This document shows positions 20,088-28,805 of a stretch of DNA of 64,000 nt, piece by piece. Origin of the DNA: Brevundimonas intermedia (GTDB lineage: Bacteria; Pseudomonadota; Alphaproteobacteria; Caulobacterales; Caulobacteraceae). The position numbers and the translations under genes are program-made. Location: NCBI RefSeq assembly GCF_004614235.1, contig NZ_SPVH01000006.1:434001-498000 (forward strand). Reading direction: 5' to 3'. The notes beneath the pieces are model-generated. The model searched no databases. It had not been told where the DNA came from and worked only from the letters and a program-made list of their open reading frames with translations. The stretch's first letter is position 1, and each line of letters starts with the position of its first letter.

Positions 20088-20199
20088 GGAGGCGGGTTCA
20101 GGTCAGGCTGAATGGTCAAGTCGGGATGCGTACGGCGAGGTTCAAGGCTTGTCGCGAGACTTTCGGACCCGGGTCGCTGTCGTGCGACAAGCGCCGCTT

Positions 20200-20224
20200 G
20201 TAACCTTCTTCATTTCCGTGCGTT
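20200..20224 (+). promoter_or_regulatory. candidate EcfG (general stress) promoter of the kaiC-like operon
   Basis: GTAAC at 20200-20204 is followed after 16 bp by CGTT at 20221-20224, 29 bp before the kaiC-like ATG. The alphaproteobacterial general-stress sigma factor EcfG recognises GGAAC-N16/17-CGTT, so one base differs. This is a pattern match only. Confidence 0.4.
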
Positions 20225-20252
20225 ACGGCTCAGCTAAAGGCGAGAGGACGGC

Positions 20253-21752
20253 ATGACGGACGGCGAGATCAAGCAAGACCAGGCCGCCTTCGGGATCGCC
20301 GGACTGGACGACATTCTGGCCGGGGGGCTGGAACGTGACCGGCTGTATCTGCTGGAAGGCAATCCGGGCACCGGCAAGACGACCGCCGCCATGCGGTTCC
20401 TGATGACCGGCGTCGAGCGCGGCGAGACCACCCTCTACATCACCCTGTCCGAGACGGAAGAAGAGTTGCGCGCCACGGCGCGGTCGCACGGCTGGTCCCT
20501 GGACGGGATCGAACTGTTCGAACTGGTGCCGCCCGAAAGCCTGCTAGACGAACAGCAGCAGCAGAGCCTGCTGTATTCGTCGGACCTGGAACTGGGCGAG
20601 ACCAGCCGGATGATCCTGGAGGCGGTCGAACGGCTTCAGCCCCAGCGGGTGGTGATCGACAGCCTGTCGGAAATCCGCCTGCTGGCCCAGGGGTCGCTGC
20701 GCTATCGCCGTCAGGTGTTGGCGCTGAAACACTATTTCGCCAAGCGCGGCGTGACCGTTCTGCTGCTGGACGACTTGACCACCGACGCCAATGACAAGAC
20801 GGTTCACAGCGTCACGCACGGCGTGATCCAGTTGCAGGAACTGGCGCCGGAATATGGGGCCGAGCGGCGCCGGGTGCGGGTGATGAAATATCGCGGGCGT
20901 CGCTTCCGCGGCGGCTATCACGACTTCACCATCAAGACCGGCGGGCTGGAGGTCTATCCGCGCATCGTCGCTTCAGAACACCGCACCCGGTTCAAGCGTG
21001 AGCCCATGTCCAGCGGGGTGGCGGGCTTGGACGCCCTTTTGGGCGGCGGCATACAGCGGGGTTCGAGCGCGCTGATCCTGGGGCCGGCCGGCACCGGCAA
21101 GTCGCTTTTCGCCGTCAGCTTCGTGATGTCCGCGATCGCGCGGGGCGAGAAGGCGGCCATGTTCATCTTCGATGAGGAGCTGGGTCTGCTGTTCGCGCGG
21201 ATGCTGGAGATCGGCATCGATCTGCAGGCCTGCGTTGACGACGGCTCGCTGATCGTGGAGCAGGTTGATGCGGCGGAGCTGTCGCCGGGCGAGTTCGCCG
21301 CCCGCGTTCGGGACTGCGTTTCCAAACGAGACATCAAGACCGTCGTGATCGACAGCCTGAACGGCTATCAGGCCGCCATGCCGCAGGAGCAATTCCTGGT
21401 GCTGCACATCCACGAACTGCTGCAATATCTGAACCGCCAGGGAGCTTCGACCTATCTGACCGTGGCCCAGCACGGGCTGGTCGGGGACATGAAGGCGCCG
21501 GTGGACGTGACCTATCTGGCCGATACGGTGGTGTTGCTGCGCTATTTCGAGGCGGCGGGCCTGGTGCGCCGCGCCATCTCGGTGATCAAGAAGCGCGCCG
21601 GCGGCCACGAGAAGACCATTCGCGAGTTCGATATCGGTACAGGCGGCCTGACGCTGGGCGAGCCGTTGTATGGTTTCCAAGGCGTCCTGCGGGGCGTGCC
21701 CAACTTCGTAGCCCAGGACGGCGAAGGTCTGATGGGCGATTCTTCCGCATGA
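20253..21752 (+). CDS. KaiC-like double-domain RecA-fold ATPase
   Basis: This 499-residue protein has two tandem KaiC/RecA-like domains. Each has a Walker A: GNPGTGKTT at about residues 36-44 and GPAGTGKS at about 277-284. Each also has a Walker B-like VVIDSL strand. In cyanobacteria KaiC is the clock phosphotransferase; in heterotrophs such homologues often work in stress signalling. No kaiA or kaiB is present. The next gene, a hybrid kinase, overlaps the stop by 4 bp (ATGA), so the pair is a signalling unit. A stress-type promoter candidate lies just upstream. The biochemical role is not determined by sequence. Confidence 0.88.
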   Translation: MTDGEIKQDQAAFGIAGLDDILAGGLERDRLYLLEGNPGTGKTTAAMRFLMTGVERGETTLYITLSETEEELRATARSHGWSLDGIELFELVPPESLLDEQQQQSLLYSSDLELGETSRMILEAVERLQPQRVVIDSLSEIRLLAQGSLRYRRQVLALKHYFAKRGVTVLLLDDLTTDANDKTVHSVTHGVIQLQELAPEYGAERRRVRVMKYRGRRFRGGYHDFTIKTGGLEVYPRIVASEHRTRFKREPMSSGVAGLDALLGGGIQRGSSALILGPAGTGKSLFAVSFVMSAIARGEKAAMFIFDEELGLLFARMLEIGIDLQACVDDGSLIVEQVDAAELSPGEFAARVRDCVSKRDIKTVVIDSLNGYQAAMPQEQFLVLHIHELLQYLNRQGASTYLTVAQHGLVGDMKAPVDVTYLADTVVLLRYFEAAGLVRRAISVIKKRAGGHEKTIREFDIGTGGLTLGEPLYGFQGVLRGVPNFVAQDGEGLMGDSSA

Positions 21753-23425
21753 CCCGGGGGGGAGAGCTTTCGGAACGCGCCCTGATCCTGGCGCCTGCCG
21801 GCCGGGATGCTGTGGTGGCCGCCCAGATCCTGACCGAGGCGGGGACGGTGGCGCAGGTTTGCGACACGTTGGACGACCTTCTGGCGCGCATGATCGAAGG
21901 CGCGGCCCTGGCCGTGGTCGTCGAAGAGGTGATGATCAACGGCGACCTCAACGCCCTGTCCGCCTGGATCGAAGGCCAGCCGTCCTGGTCGGATTTTCCT
22001 TTCCTGGTGCTGAACCGGCGCGGCGGCAGCGTCGAGCGTAATCCGGCGGCGCAACGTCTGTCGCAAACCCTGGGCAATGTCAGCTTTCTGGAACGGCCGT
22101 TTCATCCGACGACCCTGGTCAGTGCTGTGGACACGGCCCTGCGCGGTCGGCGCAGGCAGTATGAGGCGCGTGAGCGGATCGTCGAGATTCAGCGCGCGGA
22201 GGCCCTGCTGGAACGTCGGGTCGCGGATCGCACCGCCCAGCTGGAAGCGGCCAACCGCGAACTGGCCGCCCAGATCGTCGAGCGCGAAAAGGCCGAGACG
22301 GCCCTGCGTCAGGCGCAGCGTCTGGAGGCCGTCGGCCAGCTGACCAGCGGCGTGGCGCACGACTTCAACAACCTTTTGACCGTCGTGCTGGGCAATGTCG
22401 ATCAGTTGAGGAAGAACGAGACCGATCCCAAGGTCCTGCGTCGGCTGGACATGATGCGCGAGGCCTCGCAGCGCGGGGCGCGGCTGACGGCGCAGATGCT
22501 GGCCTTCTCGCGTCGGCAAAAGCTTGAGCCGCGCGCCGTCGATTTGAACGAGACGGTGCGCAGCATGGGCGACATGCTGCAGAGCGCCATCGGCGGCAGC
22601 GTGCATATCGAGCCGCCGCAACTGGCGACGGACCTGTGGCCGGCGATGATCGATCCGACGCAGATCGAACTGGTCATCCTGAACCTGGCCATCAATGCGC
22701 GCGACGCCATGGAGGTCGGGGGGGCGCTGACCATCCGCACCGAAAACGCGCGGCTCGATGCGTCAGGACGGCCCGACGATCTCCCGGCCGGCGACTATGT
22801 GGTGGTGTCGGTCAGCGATACCGGCTCGGGCATGACCGACGAGGTTCGAGCGCGGGCGTTCGAACCCTTCTTCACCACCAAGGACGTCGGCAAGGGATCG
22901 GGCCTGGGGCTGAGCCAGGTGTTCGGCCTGGCCAAACAGTCCGGCGGCGGGGTCAGCATCGATACCGAGGTCGGCAAGGGCACGACGATCCGCATCTTTC
23001 TGCCCCGCGCCGACGCCGCGCCGACGCAGGAGCGCGAGCCGAGCGGCGAACTGCTGGCCGCGCGCGACGCCGGCATGGTCGTTCTGGTGGTGGACGACGA
23101 CGAGGCGGTCAGGACCGTCACCGCCGGCTACCTCAGCGATCTGGGATACGACGTGATCGAGGCCGACAGCGGCGGGGCGGCGCTGGAGACGCTGGACCAT
23201 CATGACAGGATCGACGCCATGGTGCTGGACTTCGCCATGCCGGGGATGAACGGCGGCGAGCTGGCGAAGGAACTGAAGGCGCGCCTGCCCGAAGCGCCCA
23301 TCCTGTTCGCCACCGGATACGCCGACGCCGAGGCCCTGACGGACGTGGGCGAGGACATGATCGTGCGCAAGCCGTTCACCCAGGCCGAACTGGCGCGCAA
23401 ACTGTCTCGCACCCTGGCGGCCTGA
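21749..23425 (+). CDS. hybrid sensor histidine kinase paired with the KaiC-like ATPase
   Basis: This 558-residue soluble hybrid kinase starts with a receiver-like domain (about residues 8-130). That domain lacks the acidic pocket and has Glu59-Glu60 where the phospho-Asp is expected. A coiled coil (135-190) leads to the H-box GVAHDFNNLLTVVLG (His204). An HATPase domain (NLAINARDAM, DTGSGMTDE, GKGSGLGLSQVFGLAKQSGGG) and a normal C-terminal receiver (VVDDDEAVRT, MVLDFAMPGMNG) follow. There is no membrane segment, so input probably comes from the KaiC-like partner. The start overlaps that gene's stop. Confidence 0.9.
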   Translation: MTRGGELSERALILAPAGRDAVVAAQILTEAGTVAQVCDTLDDLLARMIEGAALAVVVEEVMINGDLNALSAWIEGQPSWSDFPFLVLNRRGGSVERNPAAQRLSQTLGNVSFLERPFHPTTLVSAVDTALRGRRRQYEARERIVEIQRAEALLERRVADRTAQLEAANRELAAQIVEREKAETALRQAQRLEAVGQLTSGVAHDFNNLLTVVLGNVDQLRKNETDPKVLRRLDMMREASQRGARLTAQMLAFSRRQKLEPRAVDLNETVRSMGDMLQSAIGGSVHIEPPQLATDLWPAMIDPTQIELVILNLAINARDAMEVGGALTIRTENARLDASGRPDDLPAGDYVVVSVSDTGSGMTDEVRARAFEPFFTTKDVGKGSGLGLSQVFGLAKQSGGGVSIDTEVGKGTTIRIFLPRADAAPTQEREPSGELLAARDAGMVVLVVDDDEAVRTVTAGYLSDLGYDVIEADSGGAALETLDHHDRIDAMVLDFAMPGMNGGELAKELKARLPEAPILFATGYADAEALTDVGEDMIVRKPFTQAELARKLSRTLAA

Positions 23426-23446
23426 TCCCCACGAATACGCGTTTGG

Positions 23447-23461
23447 TTAGCGGCCTGTTAA
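23447..23461 (+). promoter_or_regulatory. CtrA-type box TTAG-N7-TTAA upstream of fliQ
   Basis: TTAG (23447-23450) and TTAA (23458-23461) are separated by exactly 7 bp, with CCAT following the second half. The CtrA consensus is TTAA-N7-TTAA and TTAACCAT is its usual half site, so one base differs. The site ends 45 bp before the fliQ ATG. The fliQR promoter is a known CtrA target in Caulobacter. Confidence 0.65.
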
Positions 23462-23506
23462 CCATCCTGTCGGCATTTTCTGCCCAGTAGTTTGGGAGCG
23501 GTGTCG

Positions 23507-23770
23507 ATGAACGGCGCAGAAGTTCTGGATGTCGGGCGCGACGCCATCTGGCTGACGATACAACTGTGCCTGCCGGTCCTGATCGTGGGCCTGGTGGTGG
23601 GCGTGGTGATCGGCCTGTTTCAGGCCCTGACGCAGATTCAGGAACAGACCCTGATCTATGCGCCCAAGATCATCGCCATCTTCGTGTCCCTGATCCTGTT
23701 CCTGCCGCTGATGGGCGCGCTGTTGGGCGGCTTTATGCGCCAGATCGCGGCCCGCATCGCGGGGATGTAG
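23507..23770 (+). CDS. fliQ: flagellar export apparatus protein FliQ
   Basis: This 87-residue membrane protein of the flagellar type III export gate has two transmembrane helices forming a hairpin, with the family segments LTIQLCLPVLIVGLVVGVVIG and ALTQIQEQTLIYAPKIIAIF. The ATG at 23507 has GGGAG at 23494-23498, which decides against a TTG at 23492. It opens the operon fliQ-fliR-flhB, 14 bp before fliR, and is preceded by the CtrA-type site. Confidence 0.96.
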   Translation: MNGAEVLDVGRDAIWLTIQLCLPVLIVGLVVGVVIGLFQALTQIQEQTLIYAPKIIAIFVSLILFLPLMGALLGGFMRQIAARIAGM

Positions 23771-23783
23771 TGGAGGCCGCCTT

Positions 23784-24557
23784 ATGGACTCTTGGGCAAC
23801 CGCCGATCAGGTCTGGGCCGGGGGACTGATCTTCGCCCGGATCGCGGCGATCCTGATGCTGATCCCCGGTTTCGGCGAGACCTATGTGCCGCCGCGCGTG
23901 CGGCTGTCGCTGGCCCTGCTCATCAGCCTGGCGCTATGGCCGGTGGTGCGCGGATCGCTGCCGGGCCTGCCCGACAGCCTTGGCCTCATGGTCGGATGGA
24001 TCATCCGCGAGGTGGCCGTCGGCCTGATGATCGGTCTGTTGCTGCGGATGTTCATGACGGCCTTGTCGACGGCGGGTGAGATCATCTCGTTGCAGACGAC
24101 GCTGAGCTTTTCCCAGACCGCCAACCCGATGCAGGCCCAGCCGGGCACGACCATCGCCGCCTTTCTGACCCTGCTGGGGGTGACGCTGCTGTTCGCCACC
24201 GACACCCATCACCTGTTCATCGCCGGCATGGTGGGTTCCTATCGCCTGATCTCGCCGGCCCAGCCGCTGGTGATGGCCGACTTCACCCAGATGGCGGTAC
24301 GCACCCTGAGCGACAGCTTCATGCTGGGGGTCCAACTTTCGGCGCCGGTGCTGGTGTTCGCCCTGATCTTCAACCTGGCGTCCGGCCTGGTGGCGCGGGT
24401 CATGCCGTCCTTCCAGGTCTATTTCGCCGCCGCGCCGCTGAGCGTCATCCTGGGCCTGTCGATCTTCGCACTGAGTCTCGGCGCGCTGGGCACCATCTTC
24501 ATCGACCGCTACCGCCGTCTGGCGGAGTATTTCGTGTTCGGAGGCCCCAGTGGCTGA
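23784..24557 (+). CDS. fliR: flagellar export apparatus protein FliR
   Basis: This 257-residue integral membrane component of the flagellar export gate assembles with FliP and FliQ at the base of the rod. About six hydrophobic helices are predicted. Conserved stretches include FARIAAILMLIPGFGETYVPPRVRLSLALLIS (given here as positions about 14-45) and ETTLSFSQTANPMQAQPG-like sequence in the middle. The start has GGAGG 8 bp upstream. The stop lies inside the start of flhB, giving an 8-bp overlap that suggests coupled translation. Confidence 0.96.
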   Translation: MDSWATADQVWAGGLIFARIAAILMLIPGFGETYVPPRVRLSLALLISLALWPVVRGSLPGLPDSLGLMVGWIIREVAVGLMIGLLLRMFMTALSTAGEIISLQTTLSFSQTANPMQAQPGTTIAAFLTLLGVTLLFATDTHHLFIAGMVGSYRLISPAQPLVMADFTQMAVRTLSDSFMLGVQLSAPVLVFALIFNLASGLVARVMPSFQVYFAAAPLSVILGLSIFALSLGALGTIFIDRYRRLAEYFVFGGPSG

Positions 24558-25626
24558 AGGCGCGGATCCCGAGTCGAAAACCGAAGAGGCGACCCCGCGA
24601 AAGCTTGAGGACGCCCGAAAGAAGGGCGACTCGGCCAAGTCGCCCGATGTCGCCCAGGTGATGTCGCTGGCGGGCGCGGCGGCCGTGATCCTGATGGGCG
24701 GGGGATGGTTCGCCTCGTCCATCGCCGAACAGATGCTGCCCTTCATCGCCGCCCCGCACGAGATGCTGGGCACGCTGAACTCGGGCGCCGGCAACCAGAT
24801 CATGGTGCGCACCGTCTGGGCCATCGCGCCGTTCCTGGGGGCGGTCATGCTGGCGACCATCCTGGGCGGGGTCGGGGGCAATCTGGCGCAGTCGGGCCTG
24901 ATCTTCACCGCCGAGAAGCTGAAGCCGAAATGGTCGGCGGTCAGTCCGCTGCAGGGGTTCAAGCGGATCTTCGGACCCGACGGCCTGATGCAGTTCGTCA
25001 AGACATTCCTGAAGCTGATCGCCGTCTGCGTGGTCTGCTGGATGGTGCTGAAGCCGCACCTGCGCGAGTTCGAGAACATGGTCTCGATGAGCCCGCTGGC
25101 GATCCTGCCGCTGGCGCGCGACATGGCGGTGTCGCTGTTCTTCGCCTCGATTCTGTTGCTGGCCGCGACGGCGGGCGCCGACTTCGTCTGGCAGAAGATG
25201 CGCTTCGCCAAGCGGATGCGGATGACCAAGGAAGAGCTGAAGGAAGACTACAAACAGTCCGAGGGCGACCCGCACATCAAGGCCAAGCTGAAGCAGATCC
25301 GCATGCAGCGCAGCCGCCAGCGGATGATGGCCAATGTGCCCAAGGCCACCGTCATCGTGACCAACCCGACCCACTATTCGGTCGCTCTGCGCTATGAGCC
25401 GGACCAGGGAGACGGGGCGCCGATCTGCGTGGCCAAGGGCGTCGATGCCTTGGCCTTGCGCATTCGGGAGGTGGCGACCGAGCACGGGGTGCCGATCGTC
25501 GAGAACGTGCCGCTGGCGCGCGCCCTGTACGCCGCCGTCGAGGTGGACGAGATCATTCCGCGCGAGCATTTCGACGCCGCCGCCAAGATCATCGGCTTCG
25601 TCTTCCAGTCCAGAAAGCGTCGGTAA
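24550..25626 (+). CDS. flhB: flagellar export switch protein FlhB
   Basis: This 358-residue membrane protein controls the substrate specificity switch of the flagellar export apparatus. The charged N terminus (KTEEATPRKLEDARKKGD) is typical. Four helices follow, then a cytoplasmic domain with the autocleavage site Asn272-Pro-Thr-His275 in VTNPTHYSVALRY. Translation starts at a GTG overlapping the fliR stop by 8 bp. The length is normal. It completes the operon and is followed 51 bp later by cckA. Confidence 0.96.
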   Translation: MAEGADPESKTEEATPRKLEDARKKGDSAKSPDVAQVMSLAGAAAVILMGGGWFASSIAEQMLPFIAAPHEMLGTLNSGAGNQIMVRTVWAIAPFLGAVMLATILGGVGGNLAQSGLIFTAEKLKPKWSAVSPLQGFKRIFGPDGLMQFVKTFLKLIAVCVVCWMVLKPHLREFENMVSMSPLAILPLARDMAVSLFFASILLLAATAGADFVWQKMRFAKRMRMTKEELKEDYKQSEGDPHIKAKLKQIRMQRSRQRMMANVPKATVIVTNPTHYSVALRYEPDQGDGAPICVAKGVDALALRIREVATEHGVPIVENVPLARALYAAVEVDEIIPREHFDAAAKIIGFVFQSRKRR

Positions 25627-25677
25627 GAGTGCGTCAGGATTTGAGCGTATGATCTGGCCACTGATTCGCGAGGCTGC

Positions 25678-27711
25678 ATGACGTCCACCCGACGCCCTTC
25701 GTTCGATATTCTGTCGGCCGTGATGGCGTTCGGCGTGGTGGCGGCCATCGCCGCCCTGGCCTATCCGGCGTTTCGCGACAATCCGACCTCGGCGCCGGGA
25801 CTGGTGCTGATCCTGACGGTGGGAGCGATCGCGCTGATCGGCCTGTTCGGTTTCCGACGGGCCGCCAACGCAAAGCCCAGCAGCGACGCGGCCATCGAGG
25901 TGCTGGAGGCCATGGCCGAGCCGGCCGCCCTCGTGTGGGATTCAGGACAGATCCTGGCGTTCAACACCGCCTGGGCCGTGGCCAACGGCGCGACGGGCGC
26001 CCTGCCGCGCGGCAAGTCGGCCCAGGCCCTCTACATGGCCTTCGCCCAGGCGCGCAAAGGCGAGCCGGGCCGCGCCATCGTCATGATCGGCGCGCGCGAA
26101 GTCGAGGTCGTGATCGGCCAGGCGGGCGAGGGACGGTTTCTGATGCGCGCGGCGCCCGACGCGGTCCTGCCCATCACCCTGGCTCCTGTGCATGCGCCCG
26201 CAGCCGCGACCGGAGAGGCGCGCGCCATGGCCGCCGGGGCGCCGTTCGGTTCGGCCGTGATCGGCGGCGACGACCTGTTCTCCGGCCGGGCGGAAGAGGC
26301 CAATCCGGCCCTGGCCGTGCTGACCGGGCCGGGCGCCGCGCGCGATGCGGCCTTCGGCGATCTGTTCGATCCGGGCGGCGTCGCCGAGGCGCGGCTGAAG
26401 CTGGCGGCCGGGTCGTCGGGGCCGATCGAGCTGATCGCGCGGGCCTATCCCGACAAGATGCTGCACCTGTATGTGGCGCCCGAGGGCGACAAGCGACGCA
26501 TCTGGCTGTTCGACGTGTCGGGCCAGAAGTCGATGGAGCTGCAGCTCAACCAGGCCCAGAAGATGCAGGCTGTGGGCCAGTTGGCCGGCGGCGTGGCGCA
26601 CGACTTCAACAACCTGCTGACCGCGATCCAGCTTCAGCTGTCGGGCCTGCTGGAACGTCACCCGGTGGGCGATCCGTCCTACGAGGGGCTGAACGAAATC
26701 CGGCAGACGGCCATTCGGGCGGCGGATCTCGTTCGCAAGCTGCTGGCCTTTTCGCGCAAGTCGACCGTTCGCCGCGAGCGGCTGGACCTGGGCGAACTGG
26801 TGGGCGAGTTCGCCATCCTGCTGCGGCGTCTGCTGCGCGAGGACGTGCGGCTGGAGACGGATTACGGCCGCGACCTGCCGGTGGTGCTGGCCGACAAGTC
26901 CCAGCTGGAGACGGCGGTGATGAACCTGGCCGTCAACGCCCGCGACGCCATGCGCGGCGTGGTCGAGCCGGGCGCCGGCGTGGTCACCATCGCCACGCGC
27001 CGCCTGACGGGCGACGAGGCGCGGGCCCTGGGCTGGGTCGATGCGCCGACGGACGAGGTCGCCCTGATCGAGGTGTCGGACACCGGCCCCGGCGTGCCGC
27101 CCGAGCTGGTGGACAAGATCTTCGAGCCCTTCTTCACCACCAAGGCGGTGAACGAGGGGACGGGCATGGGCCTGGCCACCGTCTACGGCATCGCCCAGCA
27201 GGCGGGTGGCCATATCACCGTCAGCAATATCGAAGGGGCGGGCGCCGCCTTCCGCATCTTCCTGCCTGCCGCCGGCGAGGCGGAACTGGCCGAGGTTCAG
27301 CCGGTCGAGGTCAAGGTCAAGGCGCCGCGCGACCTGTCGGGCGCCGGACGCATCCTGTTCGTCGAGGACGAGGACGCGGTGCGCGGCATCGCCGCCCGCC
27401 TGTTGCGCCAGCGCGGCTATGAGGTGATCGAGGCCGCCGACGGCGAGGAGGCCCTGTTGCTGGCCGAGGAATACGCCGGTCAGATCGACATGATGATCTC
27501 GGACGTCATCATGCCGGGGCTGGACGGGCCGTCGCTGCTGAAGAAGGCGCGGCAGTATCTGGGCGATGCGCCGGTGATGTTCATCTCGGGCTATGCCGAG
27601 AGCGACTTCTCGGACCTGTTGCAGGACGAGGTCGGGGTGTCCTTCTTGCCCAAGCCGCTGGACATCAAGACCCTGGCGGAGCGGGTGAAGCAGGAACTGC
27701 ACGCGGGCTAG
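25678..27711 (+). CDS. cckA: cell-cycle hybrid histidine kinase CckA
   Basis: This 677-residue membrane kinase feeds phosphate through ChpT to the master regulators CtrA and CpdR in Caulobacterales. Two N-terminal helices (about residues 10-31 and 40-59) are followed by PAS-like regions. The dimerisation box GGVAHDFNNLLTAIQLQLSG holds phospho-acceptor His308. The ATPase motifs are NLAVNARDAM, DTGPGVP and GTGMGLATVYGIAQQAGG. The C-terminal receiver (FVEDEDAVRG, MMISDVIMPGLDG) completes the hybrid. A GANTC site at 25663-25667 lies 10 bp before the ATG. The chpT gene is 1.6 kb downstream. The position after flhB is as in Caulobacter. Confidence 0.95.
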   Translation: MTSTRRPSFDILSAVMAFGVVAAIAALAYPAFRDNPTSAPGLVLILTVGAIALIGLFGFRRAANAKPSSDAAIEVLEAMAEPAALVWDSGQILAFNTAWAVANGATGALPRGKSAQALYMAFAQARKGEPGRAIVMIGAREVEVVIGQAGEGRFLMRAAPDAVLPITLAPVHAPAAATGEARAMAAGAPFGSAVIGGDDLFSGRAEEANPALAVLTGPGAARDAAFGDLFDPGGVAEARLKLAAGSSGPIELIARAYPDKMLHLYVAPEGDKRRIWLFDVSGQKSMELQLNQAQKMQAVGQLAGGVAHDFNNLLTAIQLQLSGLLERHPVGDPSYEGLNEIRQTAIRAADLVRKLLAFSRKSTVRRERLDLGELVGEFAILLRRLLREDVRLETDYGRDLPVVLADKSQLETAVMNLAVNARDAMRGVVEPGAGVVTIATRRLTGDEARALGWVDAPTDEVALIEVSDTGPGVPPELVDKIFEPFFTTKAVNEGTGMGLATVYGIAQQAGGHITVSNIEGAGAAFRIFLPAAGEAELAEVQPVEVKVKAPRDLSGAGRILFVEDEDAVRGIAARLLRQRGYEVIEAADGEEALLLAEEYAGQIDMMISDVIMPGLDGPSLLKKARQYLGDAPVMFISGYAESDFSDLLQDEVGVSFLPKPLDIKTLAERVKQELHAG

Positions 27712-27765
27712 AGCCATCTGCGCTTGAGTTGATGCGGGCCTGGGAGGGGTTCATCACAACGGGCG

Positions 27766-27920
27766 CGACGAGATCACGGCGAACACGACGAGACCGAATA
27801 CGCGTCGGCTCCTTTCAACTTCATGTTCAGGCCGTTTATCGATCTGCGGCTTCGCCGCCGCAGGCCATCAAGACGCTCCGAACCGGACACGGCTCCGTCG
27901 TGTTCGCCGTGACCTCGTCG
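27766..27920. repeat. long inverted repeat with 24-bp arms between cckA and cheR
   Basis: The left arm (27766-27789) and right arm (27897-27920) are complementary at 23 of 24 positions, enclosing 107 bp. An inner hairpin CTGCGG...CCGCAG lies at 27844-27863. The 278-bp interval between the convergent cckA and cheR genes has no believable gene. A transcript would fold into a long hairpin, so it may act as a bidirectional terminator or be a non-autonomous element. Confidence 0.8.
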
Positions 27921-27989
27921 TGATCGCTGTGACGAACCTTTTCTGGATTACGCTGATGCGTTGGTCGGTCTGACTCAGCCGCCGAATGT

Positions 27990-28805
27990 TCAGGCGGCGC
28001 GGCGAAGCGCCGAGGGCGCCTTTACATACAGGCCGCGGCGGCCGTTGACGGCGCGGAAGGCGACGGTCTCGCCCTCCAGTTTCTCTTCGGCGCCCAGGAA
28101 CAGGCAGCCGTCGTCGACCAGGCGGCGTTCCAGCCCGTCCAGCAGACGGGCCCGCCGCGTCGGCTCCATGTCCGACAGGACGTTGCGGCAGAAGATGACG
28201 TCGAACCGCGCGTCGTCGGTCGGCTCGTCCAGCAGGTTGGCGCGGCCGAAACGCACGGCGTCGGCCAGTTCAGCCTTGACCATCCACTGGTCGTCCATCG
28301 GTTCGAACCAGCGCAGCATGGTCTTGGCCGTCAGGCCGCGCTGGATCTCGAACCCGGTGTAGAGACCGGAGCGGGCCTTCTCGATGGCGCGTTGCGACAG
28401 GTCGGTGGCGACCAGTTCGACCGGCACGCCGAGCTCCAGCCCGGTCATGGCGATGGACCAGGCCTCTTGCCCCGTCGAGCAGCCGGCCGACCAGATCTTG
28501 ATCCGACCGTCAGGCCGCGCCTTGGACAGGGCCGGCAGCAGTTCGCTTTCCAGGATGCGGAAGGGGATGCGGTCGCGGCGGAACCAGGTCTCGGCGTTCA
28601 GCAGGGCCTCGATCACCGACCAGGCCAGGGAGGCGACCGGATTGGCCCACAGGTTCGACAGCAGGGCCTCGACATTGGCGTAGCCCTCGCGCCGCGCGAT
28701 CGGCCCCAGCCGGTGTTCGGCCAAGTGGATGCGATCCCGCGACAGCCGATAGCCGGCGCGGGTGGCGAGGAGGGACTGCAGTTTGTCGAAGTCCTCTGGG
28801 GTCAT
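27990..28805 (-). CDS. cheR: CheR-type chemoreceptor methyltransferase
   Basis: This 271-residue S-adenosylmethionine-dependent protein-glutamate methyltransferase has an N-terminal helical domain (EDFDKLQSLLATRAGYRLS) and the phrase ALLNAETWFRRDRIPFRIL. The SAM site is KIWSAGCSTGQEAWSIAM, followed by ATDLSQRAIEKARSGLY and the catalytic-domain strand FDVIFCRNVLSDM. Its start overlaps the stop of the upstream receiver gene (ATGA). There is no receptor, CheB or CheA here, so it may serve a dispersed chemotaxis system or methylate another target. The family call is secure. Confidence 0.92.
   Translation of the reverse strand: MTPEDFDKLQSLLATRAGYRLSRDRIHLAEHRLGPIARREGYANVEALLSNLWANPVASLAWSVIEALLNAETWFRRDRIPFRILESELLPALSKARPDGRIKIWSAGCSTGQEAWSIAMTGLELGVPVELVATDLSQRAIEKARSGLYTGFEIQRGLTAKTMLRWFEPMDDQWMVKAELADAVRFGRANLLDEPTDDARFDVIFCRNVLSDMEPTRRARLLDGLERRLVDDGCLFLGAEEKLEGETVAFRAVNGRRGLYVKAPSALRRAA

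Noticed and set aside
27729..27923. Small plus-strand frame across the inverted repeat after cckA
   Set aside because: Its sequence is dictated by the repeat arms, with no ribosome site and no plausible protein.
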